26,395 bases of DNA from Gemmatimonadota bacterium (GCA_017889745.1 JAGGAG010000014.1:1-26395), one strand, 5' to 3'; shown: positions 1-7,925, numbered from the stretch's first letter. The notes: generated by a model not told the origin, from the sequence alone. Numbers and translations: made by a program.

Positions 1-918
1 GCCGTGGAGGCGGGTGCCTCGGCGCGGGCCGCGACGCTCGTGAAGGGCAAGCCGCTGTCATGCGGCTTCGTGGCAGGCGCGCCCCAGTGCCCTCGCATGA
101 GGGGGTCGACGTCATCGCGCCCCGCCCCGGCCGCGTCCGCCCCGGCCGCGCCGAGAACGACCTGGTTCGGCCGTCCGATCGCGCCGCCGGCGAACGACAA
201 CATCGACCAGACCTACCGCTACGGCAGCACGATGGGCGGATTCTTCCAGCCCCACCAGGGTGTGGAGTTCAACAATCCCGATGGCACGCCGGTGCTGGCC
301 ATCGGCGACGGCCTCGTGGTCTATTCGGGGCGCGCGGAGGCGGGGGCGCTCACCGTGTCGATCCTGCACGACCGGACCCTCCCGGTGAACGGCGACACGC
401 TGATCATCTTCTCGGTCTATTATCACAACAGCGGGCTCGACGTGAAGGTGGGCGATCGCGTCCGAGCGGGCCAGCCGATCTCGCGCGTCGGCAACACCGG
501 CCGGGCGACCAACGATCACCTGCACCTCGAGGTGCACGCCGCGCCCGATTCCAGCATGAAGGCCATCGTCGATTCGCTCAACCGCTATCCCAGCTACACC
601 ACCAACCCCGAGCTCTGGATCCAGCCGCTGCCGGGCACCGGCATCGTGGCTGGTGTGGTGCGCGATGCCGCGGGTGCCCGGGTGAAGCAGGCGCGGGTCT
701 ATGGCATCGTGAAGCCGACACCCCGTGAGACGCCGTACGCCTATGCGGAGACATACGGCGACAAGAATCACCCCAACCCACTCTACGGGGAGGACTTTGC
801 GGTCGGTGATGTTCCGCCAGGCGATTACCTGATGGGGGTCGACATCGGCGGCACGCCGGTGCTGCGGCGCGTGAAGGTCGAGGTGGGCAAGATGACGTGG
901 GTGGAGTTCCGGCCGTAG
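1..918 (+). CDS. M23-family metallopeptidase, 5' end cut by the window
   Basis: The reading frame is open from the window edge, so the true start is probably upstream; a GTG at position 4 would give 304 residues. Numbered from that GTG, residues 36-60 form a Pro/Ala-rich linker. A LytM/M23 domain follows at about 70-178, with HQGVE (H84, E88) and HLHLEVH (H172, H174). M23 enzymes bind zinc and cut peptidoglycan cross-links outside the cytoplasm. The usual motif is HxGxD; here the second zinc ligand would be Glu rather than Asp. The C-terminal part (about 213-304) looks like a carboxypeptidase-regulatory or CNA-B type beta-sandwich. An envelope location is likely, but the signal peptide is not in the window. 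The family call is firm; the substrate is unknown. Confidence 0.85.
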   Translation, partial: AVEAGASARAATLVKGKPLSCGFVAGAPQCPRMRGSTSSRPAPAASAPAAPRTTWFGRPIAPPANDNIDQTYRYGSTMGGFFQPHQGVEFNNPDGTPVLAIGDGLVVYSGRAEAGALTVSILHDRTLPVNGDTLIIFSVYYHNSGLDVKVGDRVRAGQPISRVGNTGRATNDHLHLEVHAAPDSSMKAIVDSLNRYPSYTTNPELWIQPLPGTGIVAGVVRDAAGARVKQARVYGIVKPTPRETPYAYAETYGDKNHPNPLYGEDFAVGDVPPGDYLMGVDIGGTPVLRRVKVEVGKMTWVEFRP

Positions 919-1518
919 ATGTTCATCGAGCTCACCGACCATCTGCGCTGCCCCGGTGACCATGAGGAGGCCTACCTGGTCCTTCTCCCCGATTCGGTGG
1001 TGCAGCGCTCGGTGCAGTCGGGTGAGCTGGGGTGCCCGGTTTGTCATCGGACCCTGTACGTCAGGGATGGAATCCTCGATACCGGCGACGGGCCGTCGCC
1101 CGATGATGCCGAGCCGTCCCTGGACGGTGGCTCCGTGGCGGCGCTCACCGGCCTTGGCGGTCCGGGGGGCTACCTCGTGCTGGTCGGCCCGATCGGGGGC
1201 CGGTGGCGCGAAGTCGAGGACGTGCTGAACGGGGTGTCGATGGTGGCGGTGAACGGTCCCGCATCGCTGAAGGATGCCCGCGGCCTGAGCGTGCTGCGCA
1301 GCGCGCGATTGCCGCTCAAGTCGTCATCCATGCGCGGCGTGGTGCTGAGCGGAAGATATGGAAGTGACGCGGCCTGGGTCCGCGAGGCCGCGCGAGTGCT
1401 GCTGCCGGGCCTGCGCGTGGTGGGTGAGGGCGCCGAGCCCGCTCCGGATGTGGTCGACGTGGTCGCGAGCGCCGGCGGGTGGTGGGTCGCGACCCGCCGG
1501 CCGGGAACCGTCGCCTAG
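919..1518 (+). CDS. Trm112-like zinc-ribbon protein with degenerate methyltransferase-like C-terminus
   Basis: This 199-residue protein starts with an ATG directly after the TAG of the M23 gene, so the two are probably co-translated. The first 55 residues look like a Trm112/UPF0434 zinc ribbon, with C11 and H15 then C39 and C42 (CPVC) as likely zinc ligands. Residues 83-199 read like the second half of a class I SAM methyltransferase: a beta-strand GYLVLVG, then LPLKSSSMRGVVLSG, then WVREAARVLLPGLRVV, which resembles the usual 'REAARVLRPGGRLVV' segment. The glycine-rich SAM-binding motif is not recognisable, so catalysis is doubtful. The stop codon overlaps that of the opposing acyl-CoA ligase gene. 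Function unknown; the zinc ribbon is the surest part. Confidence 0.7.
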   Translation: MFIELTDHLRCPGDHEEAYLVLLPDSVVQRSVQSGELGCPVCHRTLYVRDGILDTGDGPSPDDAEPSLDGGSVAALTGLGGPGGYLVLVGPIGGRWREVEDVLNGVSMVAVNGPASLKDARGLSVLRSARLPLKSSSMRGVVLSGRYGSDAAWVREAARVLLPGLRVVGEGAEPAPDVVDVVASAGGWWVATRRPGTVA

Positions 1519-3350
1519 GCCTGGGTGTCCGGCCCCTCGACATACGCGGCTTCGATCCGGTCCTTGTACCGCTGCTCCACGATCCGGCGCCGCACCTTCA
1601 TTGTCGGTGTCAGCTCCCCCGCCTCGATGCTGAAGTCCTCCCTCACCAGCACGAACCGCTTCGGCACCTCGTACCGCGCCAGGTCGCGCAGCATCCGCTT
1701 CACTTCGCGCTCGATCTTCTCGTGCGTCTCGGTCCTCGCCAGCAGTGCATCGTCGTCGAGGAAGGCATACTGGTGCCGCTTGGCCCACTCCCGCAGCAAG
1801 GGCACGTTCGGCACCACCAGCATGATCGGGTAGGCGCGGCGATCGCCCAGCATGACGGCGTTGAGCACCCACTTGCTGATCTTGACCATGTTCTCGATCG
1901 GCTGCGGCGCGATGTTCTTGCCGCCAGCCGTGACGATGATGTCCTTCTTCCGGTCGGTGATGCGGAGGAAGCCATCCGCGTCGATCTCGCCGATGTCGCC
2001 GGTGTGGAACCAGCCGTCCGGCTCGAGCACCTCCCTGGAGGCCTCGGGCTTGTTGAAGTAGCCCTTCATGACGTTGGGCCCGCGGGTCAGGATCTCGCCA
2101 TCCTGCGCGATCTTGACCTCGATCCCCGGGAGCGGCTTCCCCACGCTGCCAAGGCGCAGGTCGCTGAAAGTGTTGACGGTAATGACGGGTGACGTCTCCG
2201 TGAGGCCGTATCCCTCGAGGATCGGGAGCTTCGCGGCCAGGAAGAATCGCGCGATGTCGGCGTTGAGCGGCGCCCCGCCCGACACGAAGAAGCGCAGCCT
2301 GTTGCCGGTGCGATCGCGCAGCTTCCGGAATACCAGGCGATCGGCCACGCCGCGCTGCGCCGCGAGCGCCGCCGGCACCGGCTTGCCGGCGAGCGTCAGG
2401 TCGACGCACGTCTCGCCCACGCGCTTGGCCCACTTGAAGATTTGACGCTTCACCGCCGAGCCCGCCATCGCGTTCTCCTGCACGCGCGCATAGATCTTCT
2501 CGTACAGGCGCGGCACCGAGCACATGAGGGTCGGGCGGACCTCGCCCATGTCGGTGGAGACGGTGTCGATGCTCCCGGCGTAGTTGATGATGGCGCCGGC
2601 GTGCATCATGAGGTAATGCCCCGCCATGCGCTCGAAGATGTGCGACAGCGGCAGGAAGGACAGGCACTCCTGCTGCCCGGGGTCGTCCTGAATCGGGATG
2701 CGCTGCAGGCCCGCGAGCACGTTCGACGTGATGTTGCCGTGGGTCAGCATCACGCCCTTGGGCTCACCGGTGGTGCCCGAGGTATAGATGATCGTGGCCA
2801 GGTCGTCGGCCCGCGCCATCAGCGCCGCGGCTTCCCACCCCTCTCCGGGCAGCGTGCGGCCGAGCGCCTCGAGATCCGCGAACGGGAGCACATTGGCGCC
2901 ATGCGCCGTCGCGTCGAATGCCACGACATGACGGAGCGCGGGCAGGGCCGGACGGACCTCGAGCAGCTTGTCGAGCAGGGCCTGCGTGGAAGCGAACGCC
3001 ACCGTGGCGCCGCTGTCGCGCAGGATGTACTCGACCTGGCTGACGGGCAGCGTCGGGTAGATGGGCACGTCCGCGGCGCCCAGGGCCAGGACGGCGTAGT
3101 CCGCGATCGCCCACTCCGGCCGGTTCTCCGACAGGATCGCGACCCGGTCGCCGCGCCGCACCCCGAGGTCGGCGAGCGCGAGGCTCACCGAGCGGATGCG
3201 CTCGAGCAGCTCCGGAAAGGAGATCGGCGTCCACTGGCCGCCGGCGGGCTTCCAGCGCATGGCCACTGGCCGCTCGCGATAGCGCGCGATCGCGCCAAGG
3301 CACAGCTCGTTGAGAGTGCCGGGTGGGGTGTGCGACGGGGACGTGGTCAC
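1515..3350 (-). CDS. Long-chain acyl-CoA synthetase (AMP-forming)
   Basis: This 611-residue protein belongs to the ANL superfamily and is close in form to FadD15-like long-chain fatty acid CoA ligases. It should activate a fatty acid with ATP to an acyl-adenylate and then to acyl-CoA at the inner face of the membrane. Visible motifs are the P-loop A3 (YTSGTTGEPKG, about 189-199), A5 (YGLTETSP, 381-388), A7 (GWFHTGD, 446-452) and A8 (DRKKDIIVTAGGKNI, 466-480) with the hinge and lysine region. The GTG start has a good Shine-Dalgarno, GGGAGG, 8 nt upstream (complement of 3359-3364). It is the last gene of a TPR-lipoprotein-ligase operon, 15 nt after the lipoprotein stop. The chain-length preference cannot be read from the sequence. 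Confidence 0.92.
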   Translation of the reverse strand: MTTSPSHTPPGTLNELCLGAIARYRERPVAMRWKPAGGQWTPISFPELLERIRSVSLALADLGVRRGDRVAILSENRPEWAIADYAVLALGAADVPIYPTLPVSQVEYILRDSGATVAFASTQALLDKLLEVRPALPALRHVVAFDATAHGANVLPFADLEALGRTLPGEGWEAAALMARADDLATIIYTSGTTGEPKGVMLTHGNITSNVLAGLQRIPIQDDPGQQECLSFLPLSHIFERMAGHYLMMHAGAIINYAGSIDTVSTDMGEVRPTLMCSVPRLYEKIYARVQENAMAGSAVKRQIFKWAKRVGETCVDLTLAGKPVPAALAAQRGVADRLVFRKLRDRTGNRLRFFVSGGAPLNADIARFFLAAKLPILEGYGLTETSPVITVNTFSDLRLGSVGKPLPGIEVKIAQDGEILTRGPNVMKGYFNKPEASREVLEPDGWFHTGDIGEIDADGFLRITDRKKDIIVTAGGKNIAPQPIENMVKISKWVLNAVMLGDRRAYPIMLVVPNVPLLREWAKRHQYAFLDDDALLARTETHEKIEREVKRMLRDLARYEVPKRFVLVREDFSIEAGELTPTMKVRRRIVEQRYKDRIEAAYVEGPDTQA

Positions 3351-3365
3351 GCCGGTGTCCTCCCG

Positions 3366-4076
3366 CTACTCGAAGAGAACCAGGAACGACTGGCCCGAGC
3401 CGGGCACAGGATTTCCCGATGACTGTGAGGCCTTCACGGTAACCAGCACGGAGTCCGGCGCCGCGCGACCGGTGACCCTCGATACCACGATGCCGGTTGC
3501 CGGCGTGCCGTCAGTGGTGGTCAGTACCGAGTCCACCAGCCTGCCGCTGGTGAGCGCCACGTTCTGGACCCCCGTGGTGTCGGCGAAGGTCGGCTTCACG
3601 ATGGTGAAGACAAGGCGCCGCGCCGTCACCGGTCCGGCCGGGTTGAAGGACTCCAGTACCGGGAGCAGCGGCAGGCTCGAATTATCGTCGATGAGCACCG
3701 TCTGCACCGTGTCGGCGGGAAGGATGATCGTGTCCGCCCGCGCCACGATGGTGAGGGTGAAGAAGCCGGTCGTCAGATTCCCGAGCACCGCCTGCAGGCG
3801 GCCCTGCGTGTTCGGTTTCACCCCGGTGACGAGCCCCGTTGCAGGATCGATGATGGTGATCGATGAATCGTCGGGGGTGCCCCACACCACGGGGGCGCTG
3901 ACGCTGTCGCCATCCTGGTTGAGCGGGATCGCCACGTACCGGGTCGTATCGCCGAAGTCGATGACTGGCGGCTGCGGCGCCACCACCTGGATCTCGATCA
4001 CGCCGTCGGCCAGCTCCCCCGCGTTGCTGCAGGACACGAGCCCCAGCAAGGTGGCAATGCGCAGGAAACCCTTCAC
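3366..4076 (-). CDS. Lipoprotein with a BIg2-like domain
   Basis: This 236-residue protein has a short signal peptide ending in the lipobox LVSC (residues 13-16), so it should be lipidated on C16 and anchored in the envelope. Residues of about 30-115 resemble a bacterial Ig-like group 2 domain, with the typical 'ATGLVTGVKPNTQGRLQAV' turn. The C-terminal half is also beta-rich, with repeated TTTDGTPATG and PDSVLVTVKA type strands. The GTG start overlaps the TGA of the upstream TPR gene (GTGA), so translation is likely coupled. No enzymatic motif is visible. It may be a surface or periplasmic adhesive or structural protein; the exact role is unknown. Confidence 0.75.
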   Translation of the reverse strand: MKGFLRIATLLGLVSCSNAGELADGVIEIQVVAPQPPVIDFGDTTRYVAIPLNQDGDSVSAPVVWGTPDDSSITIIDPATGLVTGVKPNTQGRLQAVLGNLTTGFFTLTIVARADTIILPADTVQTVLIDDNSSLPLLPVLESFNPAGPVTARRLVFTIVKPTFADTTGVQNVALTSGRLVDSVLTTTDGTPATGIVVSRVTGRAAPDSVLVTVKASQSSGNPVPGSGQSFLVLFE

Positions 4077-4507
4077 CGCGACTCCGGCTGGGCCGTCAGC
4101 TGCCGCAGGGCCTCCTCTGCGTGCTGCACCCAGCGCTCGGCGTCGGTGCCCCTGGGCGGGCGCGCCAGGAACTCCCGCAGGTGCACCGAGGCCGCGTCGG
4201 TCTCGCCCCGCTTGAGCAGCAGGAACGCGAGCCCGTAGTGTGCCCCCCCGAGCGTCGGATCGACTTCGAGCGCACGGCGGTAGAGCCGGATCGCCTCCTC
4301 CTGCTGCGCCGTCTTGGTGAACGCGATCGCCATGTTGAGCATGATGCGGGCGTCGTTCGGGTTGTCGCGATGCGCCAGCCGGTACGAGGTGAGGGCCGCT
4401 TCATAGTCGCCCTGACGCTCCAGGGCGAGCGCCTCGTTCAGGTAATCCAGCCGCTGCGGGCTCAGATTATCCTTGCTTAACCCGAAAAGTCGTCGCCAGA
4501 TGCTCAT
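4073..4507 (-). CDS. Small TPR protein
   Basis: This 144-residue protein has about three tetratricopeptide repeats across residues 18-125, including segments such as EALALERQGDYEAALTSYR, ARIMLNMAIAFTKTAQQEEAIRLYRRALEVDP and AHYGLAFLLLKRGETDAASVHLREFL. There is no signal peptide; the N-terminus MSIWRRLFGLSKDN is basic and amphipathic and could touch the membrane. TPRs are protein-protein scaffolds. It is the first gene of the operon running into the lipoprotein (GTGA overlap) and the acyl-CoA ligase. A candidate promoter lies at 4571-4600. No clear Shine-Dalgarno precedes the ATG. Confidence 0.8.
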   Translation of the reverse strand: MSIWRRLFGLSKDNLSPQRLDYLNEALALERQGDYEAALTSYRLAHRDNPNDARIMLNMAIAFTKTAQQEEAIRLYRRALEVDPTLGGAHYGLAFLLLKRGETDAASVHLREFLARPPRGTDAERWVQHAEEALRQLTAQPESR

Positions 4508-4570
4508 GAACGGGGGGCGTGGTCCGGGTGTAAGTGAAAGACTGGCCTGCGCGTGGCTGCGTCAGATAGT

Positions 4571-4600
4571 ATTGTAGTCCGTGGGCGCGGAGCACCGCAA
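4571..4600 (-). promoter_or_regulatory. Candidate sigma-70 type promoter for the TPR-lipoprotein-ligase operon
   Basis: On the minus strand TTGCGG (complement of 4595-4600) is followed after 18 nt by TACAAT (complement of 4571-4576), which matches the -10 consensus at five of six bases. It lies in the 167-nt divergent gap between the TPR gene and the phosphoribosyltransferase gene. This is a pattern match only. Confidence 0.35.
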
Positions 4601-4674
4601 CGCAGGTGGCTGTGGCCACGCCGGTTCCCGGCGCCCGACTCCGTCCGCTCACTTCACCTTCCCCGGGAGTTTCT

Positions 4675-5181
4675 ATGCGTCGGCCGCCGGCGTCAGGCCC
4701 ACGTGGCACCCTCGTGGTGGACTGGGCGTTCTTCGGCGAGATCAGCCGGGCCCTCGCACTGCGCGTGTCGCGGGAGTATCAGCCCGAGGTGGTGCTGGGC
4801 ATTGCCAAGGCCGGCGTCATTCCCGGCGCCGTCGTGGCGTCGATCCTCCAGTGCGATTTCGCCTCCATGATCGTGACCCGGCAGACCGAGGGCGGCGAGC
4901 CGGTGCTGGTCGCCGGTCCTCCGGCGACCATCCGCGGACGGCGGGTGCTCATCGTGGACGAGACCTGCGACACGGGGCACACCATGCGCCTCGCCCTCAG
5001 CGAGGTGCGCGCGCTCCGGCCTGCCGAGGTGCGCACAGCGGTGTCCTTCAAGACCGGCCCGTTCGCGCCGGATTACCATGCCTTCGAGACCGAGAACTTC
5101 ATCATCCTGCCATGGGACCGTGAGATCGTGCAGAACGGCGAACTCGTAGTCCGCCCTGATTACGCCGCCCGCCTGGGCTGA
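4675..5181 (+). CDS. Type I phosphoribosyltransferase
   Basis: This is a 168-residue PRTase-fold protein. The PRPP-binding signature is at residues 91-103 (VLIVDETCDTGHT), with the acidic pair D95-E96 and the TGHT loop; an upstream strand-loop VVLGIAKAGVIPG (about 39-51) matches the pyrophosphate-binding loop. It resembles small hypoxanthine, xanthine or guanine PRTases, which make nucleotides from a free base and PRPP, but the base cannot be assigned. The frame is open further upstream (to 4606), but ATG 4675 has GGGAG at 4665-4669 with 5-nt spacing and starts just before the conserved domain, so I prefer it. The tldD-like gene starts 10 nt after its stop, suggesting one transcript. Confidence 0.82.
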   Translation: MRRPPASGPRGTLVVDWAFFGEISRALALRVSREYQPEVVLGIAKAGVIPGAVVASILQCDFASMIVTRQTEGGEPVLVAGPPATIRGRRVLIVDETCDTGHTMRLALSEVRALRPAEVRTAVSFKTGPFAPDYHAFETENFIILPWDREIVQNGELVVRPDYAARLG

Positions 5182-5191
5182 TCACACCGCC

Positions 5192-6568
5192 GTGCTCGAA
5201 CGCCTTCTCGACGCGATCAAGTCCTCCCGCGCCGACTATGCCGATATCCGCGTGGAGCGCTCGTCCATTACCAGTGTCGCGTGGCGTGGGCGCCGGCTGG
5301 AAGGGGCCAGCACCGGTACCGACGTGGGCGGCACGGTGCGTTGTCTCAACCACGGCCACGGATGGGGCATCGCGAGCTTCAACCGGCTGGACGACCTCGA
5401 GGCCAGGCTGGCGCGCGCGCATGAGCTTTCGCTCGCGGTGCGACCGCCGGAGCCCGTCGAGCTTGCCCCGGCCCCGGTACGTGAGGGCCACGTGCTGCCG
5501 GCGCTCACCGATGATTTCCGCGAGATACCCCTCCTCGAAAAGCGCCGGTACCTGGAGCACCTGAACGCCGAGATGCTCCGGTTCGACCGGCGTATCGTCG
5601 ACACGCAGGCCGCCTACCGCGACGAGATTACCGAGTGCTGGTTCGTGAACTCCGAGGGTACCGCCCTGCACGAACTGCGTCCGGACGCGACCCTGTCCGC
5701 GCTCGCCGTGGCGCGCGATGGTGGCGTCATGGAACGGGCCGTCGAGTCGCTGGGCGCGCGTGGCGGCTGGACCCGGATGCGCGACCAGGAGGACCTCTTC
5801 CGCGCGGCGGCGCGGCGTGCGGTTGGCCTCCTCGACGCCAGGCCGGTGCGGAGCGGAAGCTATCCCCTGGTGCTCGATCCCCGGCTCGCAGCGGTGGTGG
5901 CCCACCAGACGGTCGGGCACCTGTGTGAGGCGGATACCCAGCTCGAGGACCCGGTGGCCGCCGAGCTCGCCGCCCCGGGACGCAAGCTCGGAAGCGAACT
6001 GCTGACCATCGGGGATGACGGCAGCGTGGTCGGGCTCCGGGGTACGCTGCCGTTCGATGACGAGGGCACGCCGCCCAGCAATACGCTCCTGGTGCAGCAC
6101 GGGGTGGTGGTCGGACGCCTCCATTCGCGGGAGACGGCCGCACGTTTCGGGGAGCGGCCCACCGGCAACGCGCGGGCCCTCTCCTTCCGTCACGTGCCTC
6201 TCGTCCGGCTCACCAATACCTATGTCGCGAACGGCAGCGGCACCTTCGCGGACCTGATCCGCGACGTGAAGCTCGGGGTCTACGCCTGCGACGCCGTGGG
6301 CAGCCGGCATCGTGGTGACAGCTATTCGTTCACGGCAGGTCACGGATACATGATCCGCGACGGCGCGCTCGCGGAGCCGGTAAAGGGCGTGGTGCTCGTC
6401 GGCTTCATCACGGAACTCCTCGGCGCGGTGGACCGCGTGGCGGGCGACTTCCGGTGGCACGAGTCGGGCGGAGGCTGCGGCAAGGGAGGCCAGTCCCCGC
6501 TGCCGGTGGCCGAGGGCGCGCCCCACGTCCGCCTGCGCAGCGCCGAGGTGCGGGGGCAGGCCCCATGA
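5192..6568 (+). CDS. tldD: TldD-like metallopeptidase subunit with altered active site
   Basis: This 458-residue protein belongs to the TldD/PmbA (U62) family. TldD forms a heterodimer with TldE that degrades unfolded or modified peptides and matures some RiPPs. The N-terminal modulator domain covers about 1-210. The catalytic region begins near 225 and contains HQTVGHLCEAD (H238, Q239, H243) where active TldD has HExxxH; the conserved Cys region GGGCGKGGQ is present (C429). The two His and the Cys zinc ligands are kept, but the general-base Glu is Gln (codon CAG, 5906-5908). Length is normal. It starts with GTG 10 nt after the PRTase gene and its TGA overlaps the ATG of the tldE-like gene. 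The family is certain; activity is uncertain. Confidence 0.88.
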   Translation: MLERLLDAIKSSRADYADIRVERSSITSVAWRGRRLEGASTGTDVGGTVRCLNHGHGWGIASFNRLDDLEARLARAHELSLAVRPPEPVELAPAPVREGHVLPALTDDFREIPLLEKRRYLEHLNAEMLRFDRRIVDTQAAYRDEITECWFVNSEGTALHELRPDATLSALAVARDGGVMERAVESLGARGGWTRMRDQEDLFRAAARRAVGLLDARPVRSGSYPLVLDPRLAAVVAHQTVGHLCEADTQLEDPVAAELAAPGRKLGSELLTIGDDGSVVGLRGTLPFDDEGTPPSNTLLVQHGVVVGRLHSRETAARFGERPTGNARALSFRHVPLVRLTNTYVANGSGTFADLIRDVKLGVYACDAVGSRHRGDSYSFTAGHGYMIRDGALAEPVKGVVLVGFITELLGAVDRVAGDFRWHESGGGCGKGGQSPLPVAEGAPHVRLRSAEVRGQAP

Positions 6569-7860
6569 TCACCCGCCTCCTGGACGCCGCACGCGCGCGC
6601 ACGCAACTGGCCGACGCGGCCGCCAAGACCGATGAAACGCTGACCGTCCGGCTGCGCGATGGCGAGGTTGTCGCCGCGCACACCTCGGAGCAGGCCGGCC
6701 ACAACCTGCGCGTCGTGGTGGAGGGCCGTATCGGCGTGGCTGGCACCACCGCGCTCGACCCCGACGCGCTGCTCGGGGCCGCACTTGCGTCCGCCGCCGC
6801 CGGCGAGGAAGCGCCGCTGCTGCTGCCCAGCCCGTCACCCCTGCCACGGGTCCACACACACGTGCCTCGGGCTGCCGCCGCTACCATGACCGAGTTGGGC
6901 CAGTTGGGCCGCCTCCTGACCACGCGCCTGAGCCAGGGCGGCCGGAGCGTCACGGTGCACGTGGAGCGGTCGGTGGGATCGGTGCAGGTCGGCAACACCA
7001 GGGGCGTCGACACCGAGTACCACGTGACGCTGGTGGCGCTCGACATCGACGTGGTGAACCCGTCGGGCGACGGAAACGTGCACGTGGTGGCGCACCTGGC
7101 GGGCGCTGACCTTCCGGATCACGCGGCCATCGACGGCCTCGTCGCTGACGTCGAGCAGCGGCTCGCCTGGGCCGCGAGGTCGGCGCCTGCACCCGCCATC
7201 GCCGCCCCGGTGCTGCTCCTGCCCGAGGCGGTGCGGGCCTTCCTGGCGCCGGTGCAGCAGGCACTGGTCGGGAAGGCCTTCCTCCTCGGCACGTCGCCGC
7301 TCGCCGATAGCCTTGGCGAACAGGTGATGCATCCGGGCATTTCCCTCACCGACGACCCGCTGCGCGATGGCCAGGCGGGATCTCGCCCGGTCGATGACGA
7401 AGGGGTGCCGAGCTTCCGCGCTCCGCTCATCGAGGGAGGTGTCCTGCGCCGCTGCATCTACGACCTTGAAACGGGCGCCCTGGCGGGGCGCCCCTCCACC
7501 GGCCATGGCCGCCGCTCCACGTTCGCCAAGCCCCAGCCCGCGTTCTCCAACCTCGTGCTTCACGCGGGCGAGCACAGCCTCGATGCCCTCCTCGCCGCAA
7601 TGGGCGACGGGCTTCTCGTCGAGGCGGTGGCGGGAGGAACGGGCGGCAGCTCCCGCTCCGGGACCTTCACCCACCCGGTCGTGCTCGGCTACAGGGTCCA
7701 GGGTGGGGAAGTCACCGGACGCGTGGAGGGAGTTGTGATTGCCGGGAACTGCTTCGACGCGCTCTGGTCGGTTGGTGGCATCGGCCGGGACGCGCGCTGG
7801 ATCGGAAGTTCATTCCTTCCGCCCCTGCTCCTGGAAGGGGTCACCGTCGCCCCTCGCTGA
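6565..7860 (+). CDS. tldE: TldE/PmbA-like subunit
   Basis: This 431-residue protein is the second TldD/PmbA-family member, starting at ATG 6565 inside an ATGA overlap with the tldD-like gene; the frame is open further upstream but that part lies inside tldD. It lacks an HExxxH motif, as expected for TldE, which supports the TldD subunit without zinc. Family features include HPGISLTDDPLRDGQAGSRPVDDEG at about 257-281, where the chain turns through the PmbA C-terminal domain, and the glycine-rich end region GGTGGSSRSGTFTH and GNCFDALWSVGGIG. Paired transcription with the tldD-like gene implies a heterodimer in the cytoplasm. Target peptides are unknown. Confidence 0.88.
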   Translation: MITRLLDAARARTQLADAAAKTDETLTVRLRDGEVVAAHTSEQAGHNLRVVVEGRIGVAGTTALDPDALLGAALASAAAGEEAPLLLPSPSPLPRVHTHVPRAAAATMTELGQLGRLLTTRLSQGGRSVTVHVERSVGSVQVGNTRGVDTEYHVTLVALDIDVVNPSGDGNVHVVAHLAGADLPDHAAIDGLVADVEQRLAWAARSAPAPAIAAPVLLLPEAVRAFLAPVQQALVGKAFLLGTSPLADSLGEQVMHPGISLTDDPLRDGQAGSRPVDDEGVPSFRAPLIEGGVLRRCIYDLETGALAGRPSTGHGRRSTFAKPQPAFSNLVLHAGEHSLDALLAAMGDGLLVEAVAGGTGGSSRSGTFTHPVVLGYRVQGGEVTGRVEGVVIAGNCFDALWSVGGIGRDARWIGSSFLPPLLLEGVTVAPR

Positions 7861-7870
7861 TGGCCCGTGC

Positions 7871-7887
7871 CCCGGCGCTCGCCCGGG
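7871..7887 (+). terminator. Weak GC-rich hairpin after tldE
   Basis: CCCGGC, a four-base loop GCTC and GCCCGGG form a hairpin with one bulged C, 10 nt after the tldE-like stop and upstream of the next promoter. It has only a short TTC after it, no U-tract, so it is a tentative terminator. Confidence 0.25.
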
Positions 7888-7895
7888 TTCCTCCC

Positions 7896-7925
7896 TGCAA
7901 CCTTTCGCCAGCGCGTTCCGTCTAA
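7896..7925 (+). promoter_or_regulatory. ECF sigma factor-type promoter
   Basis: TGCAACCTTT starts at 7896 and CGTCTAA lies at 7919-7925, with 17 nt between the AAC core (7899-7901) and the CGTC core. An AAC -35 core and a CGTC -10 core at this spacing are hallmarks of many group 4 (ECF) sigma promoters. It sits about 30 nt before the DUF4097 start and its own Shine-Dalgarno (GGAGG, 7948-7952). It also argues against a start upstream of 7957. No sigma or anti-sigma gene is in the window. Confidence 0.6.

Noticed and set aside
96..122. HEGVDVIAP in frame 3, resembling an M23 zinc motif
   Set aside because: The M23 gene has its own motif further on in frame 1 and the frame-3 text is not followed by M23-like sequence; it is most likely a coincidence, although a frameshifted duplicate cannot be excluded.
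1324..2667. A 447-residue open frame inside the acyl-CoA ligase gene
   Set aside because: It is a shadow of the ligase in another frame, rich in Arg, Gly and Ala, without motifs.
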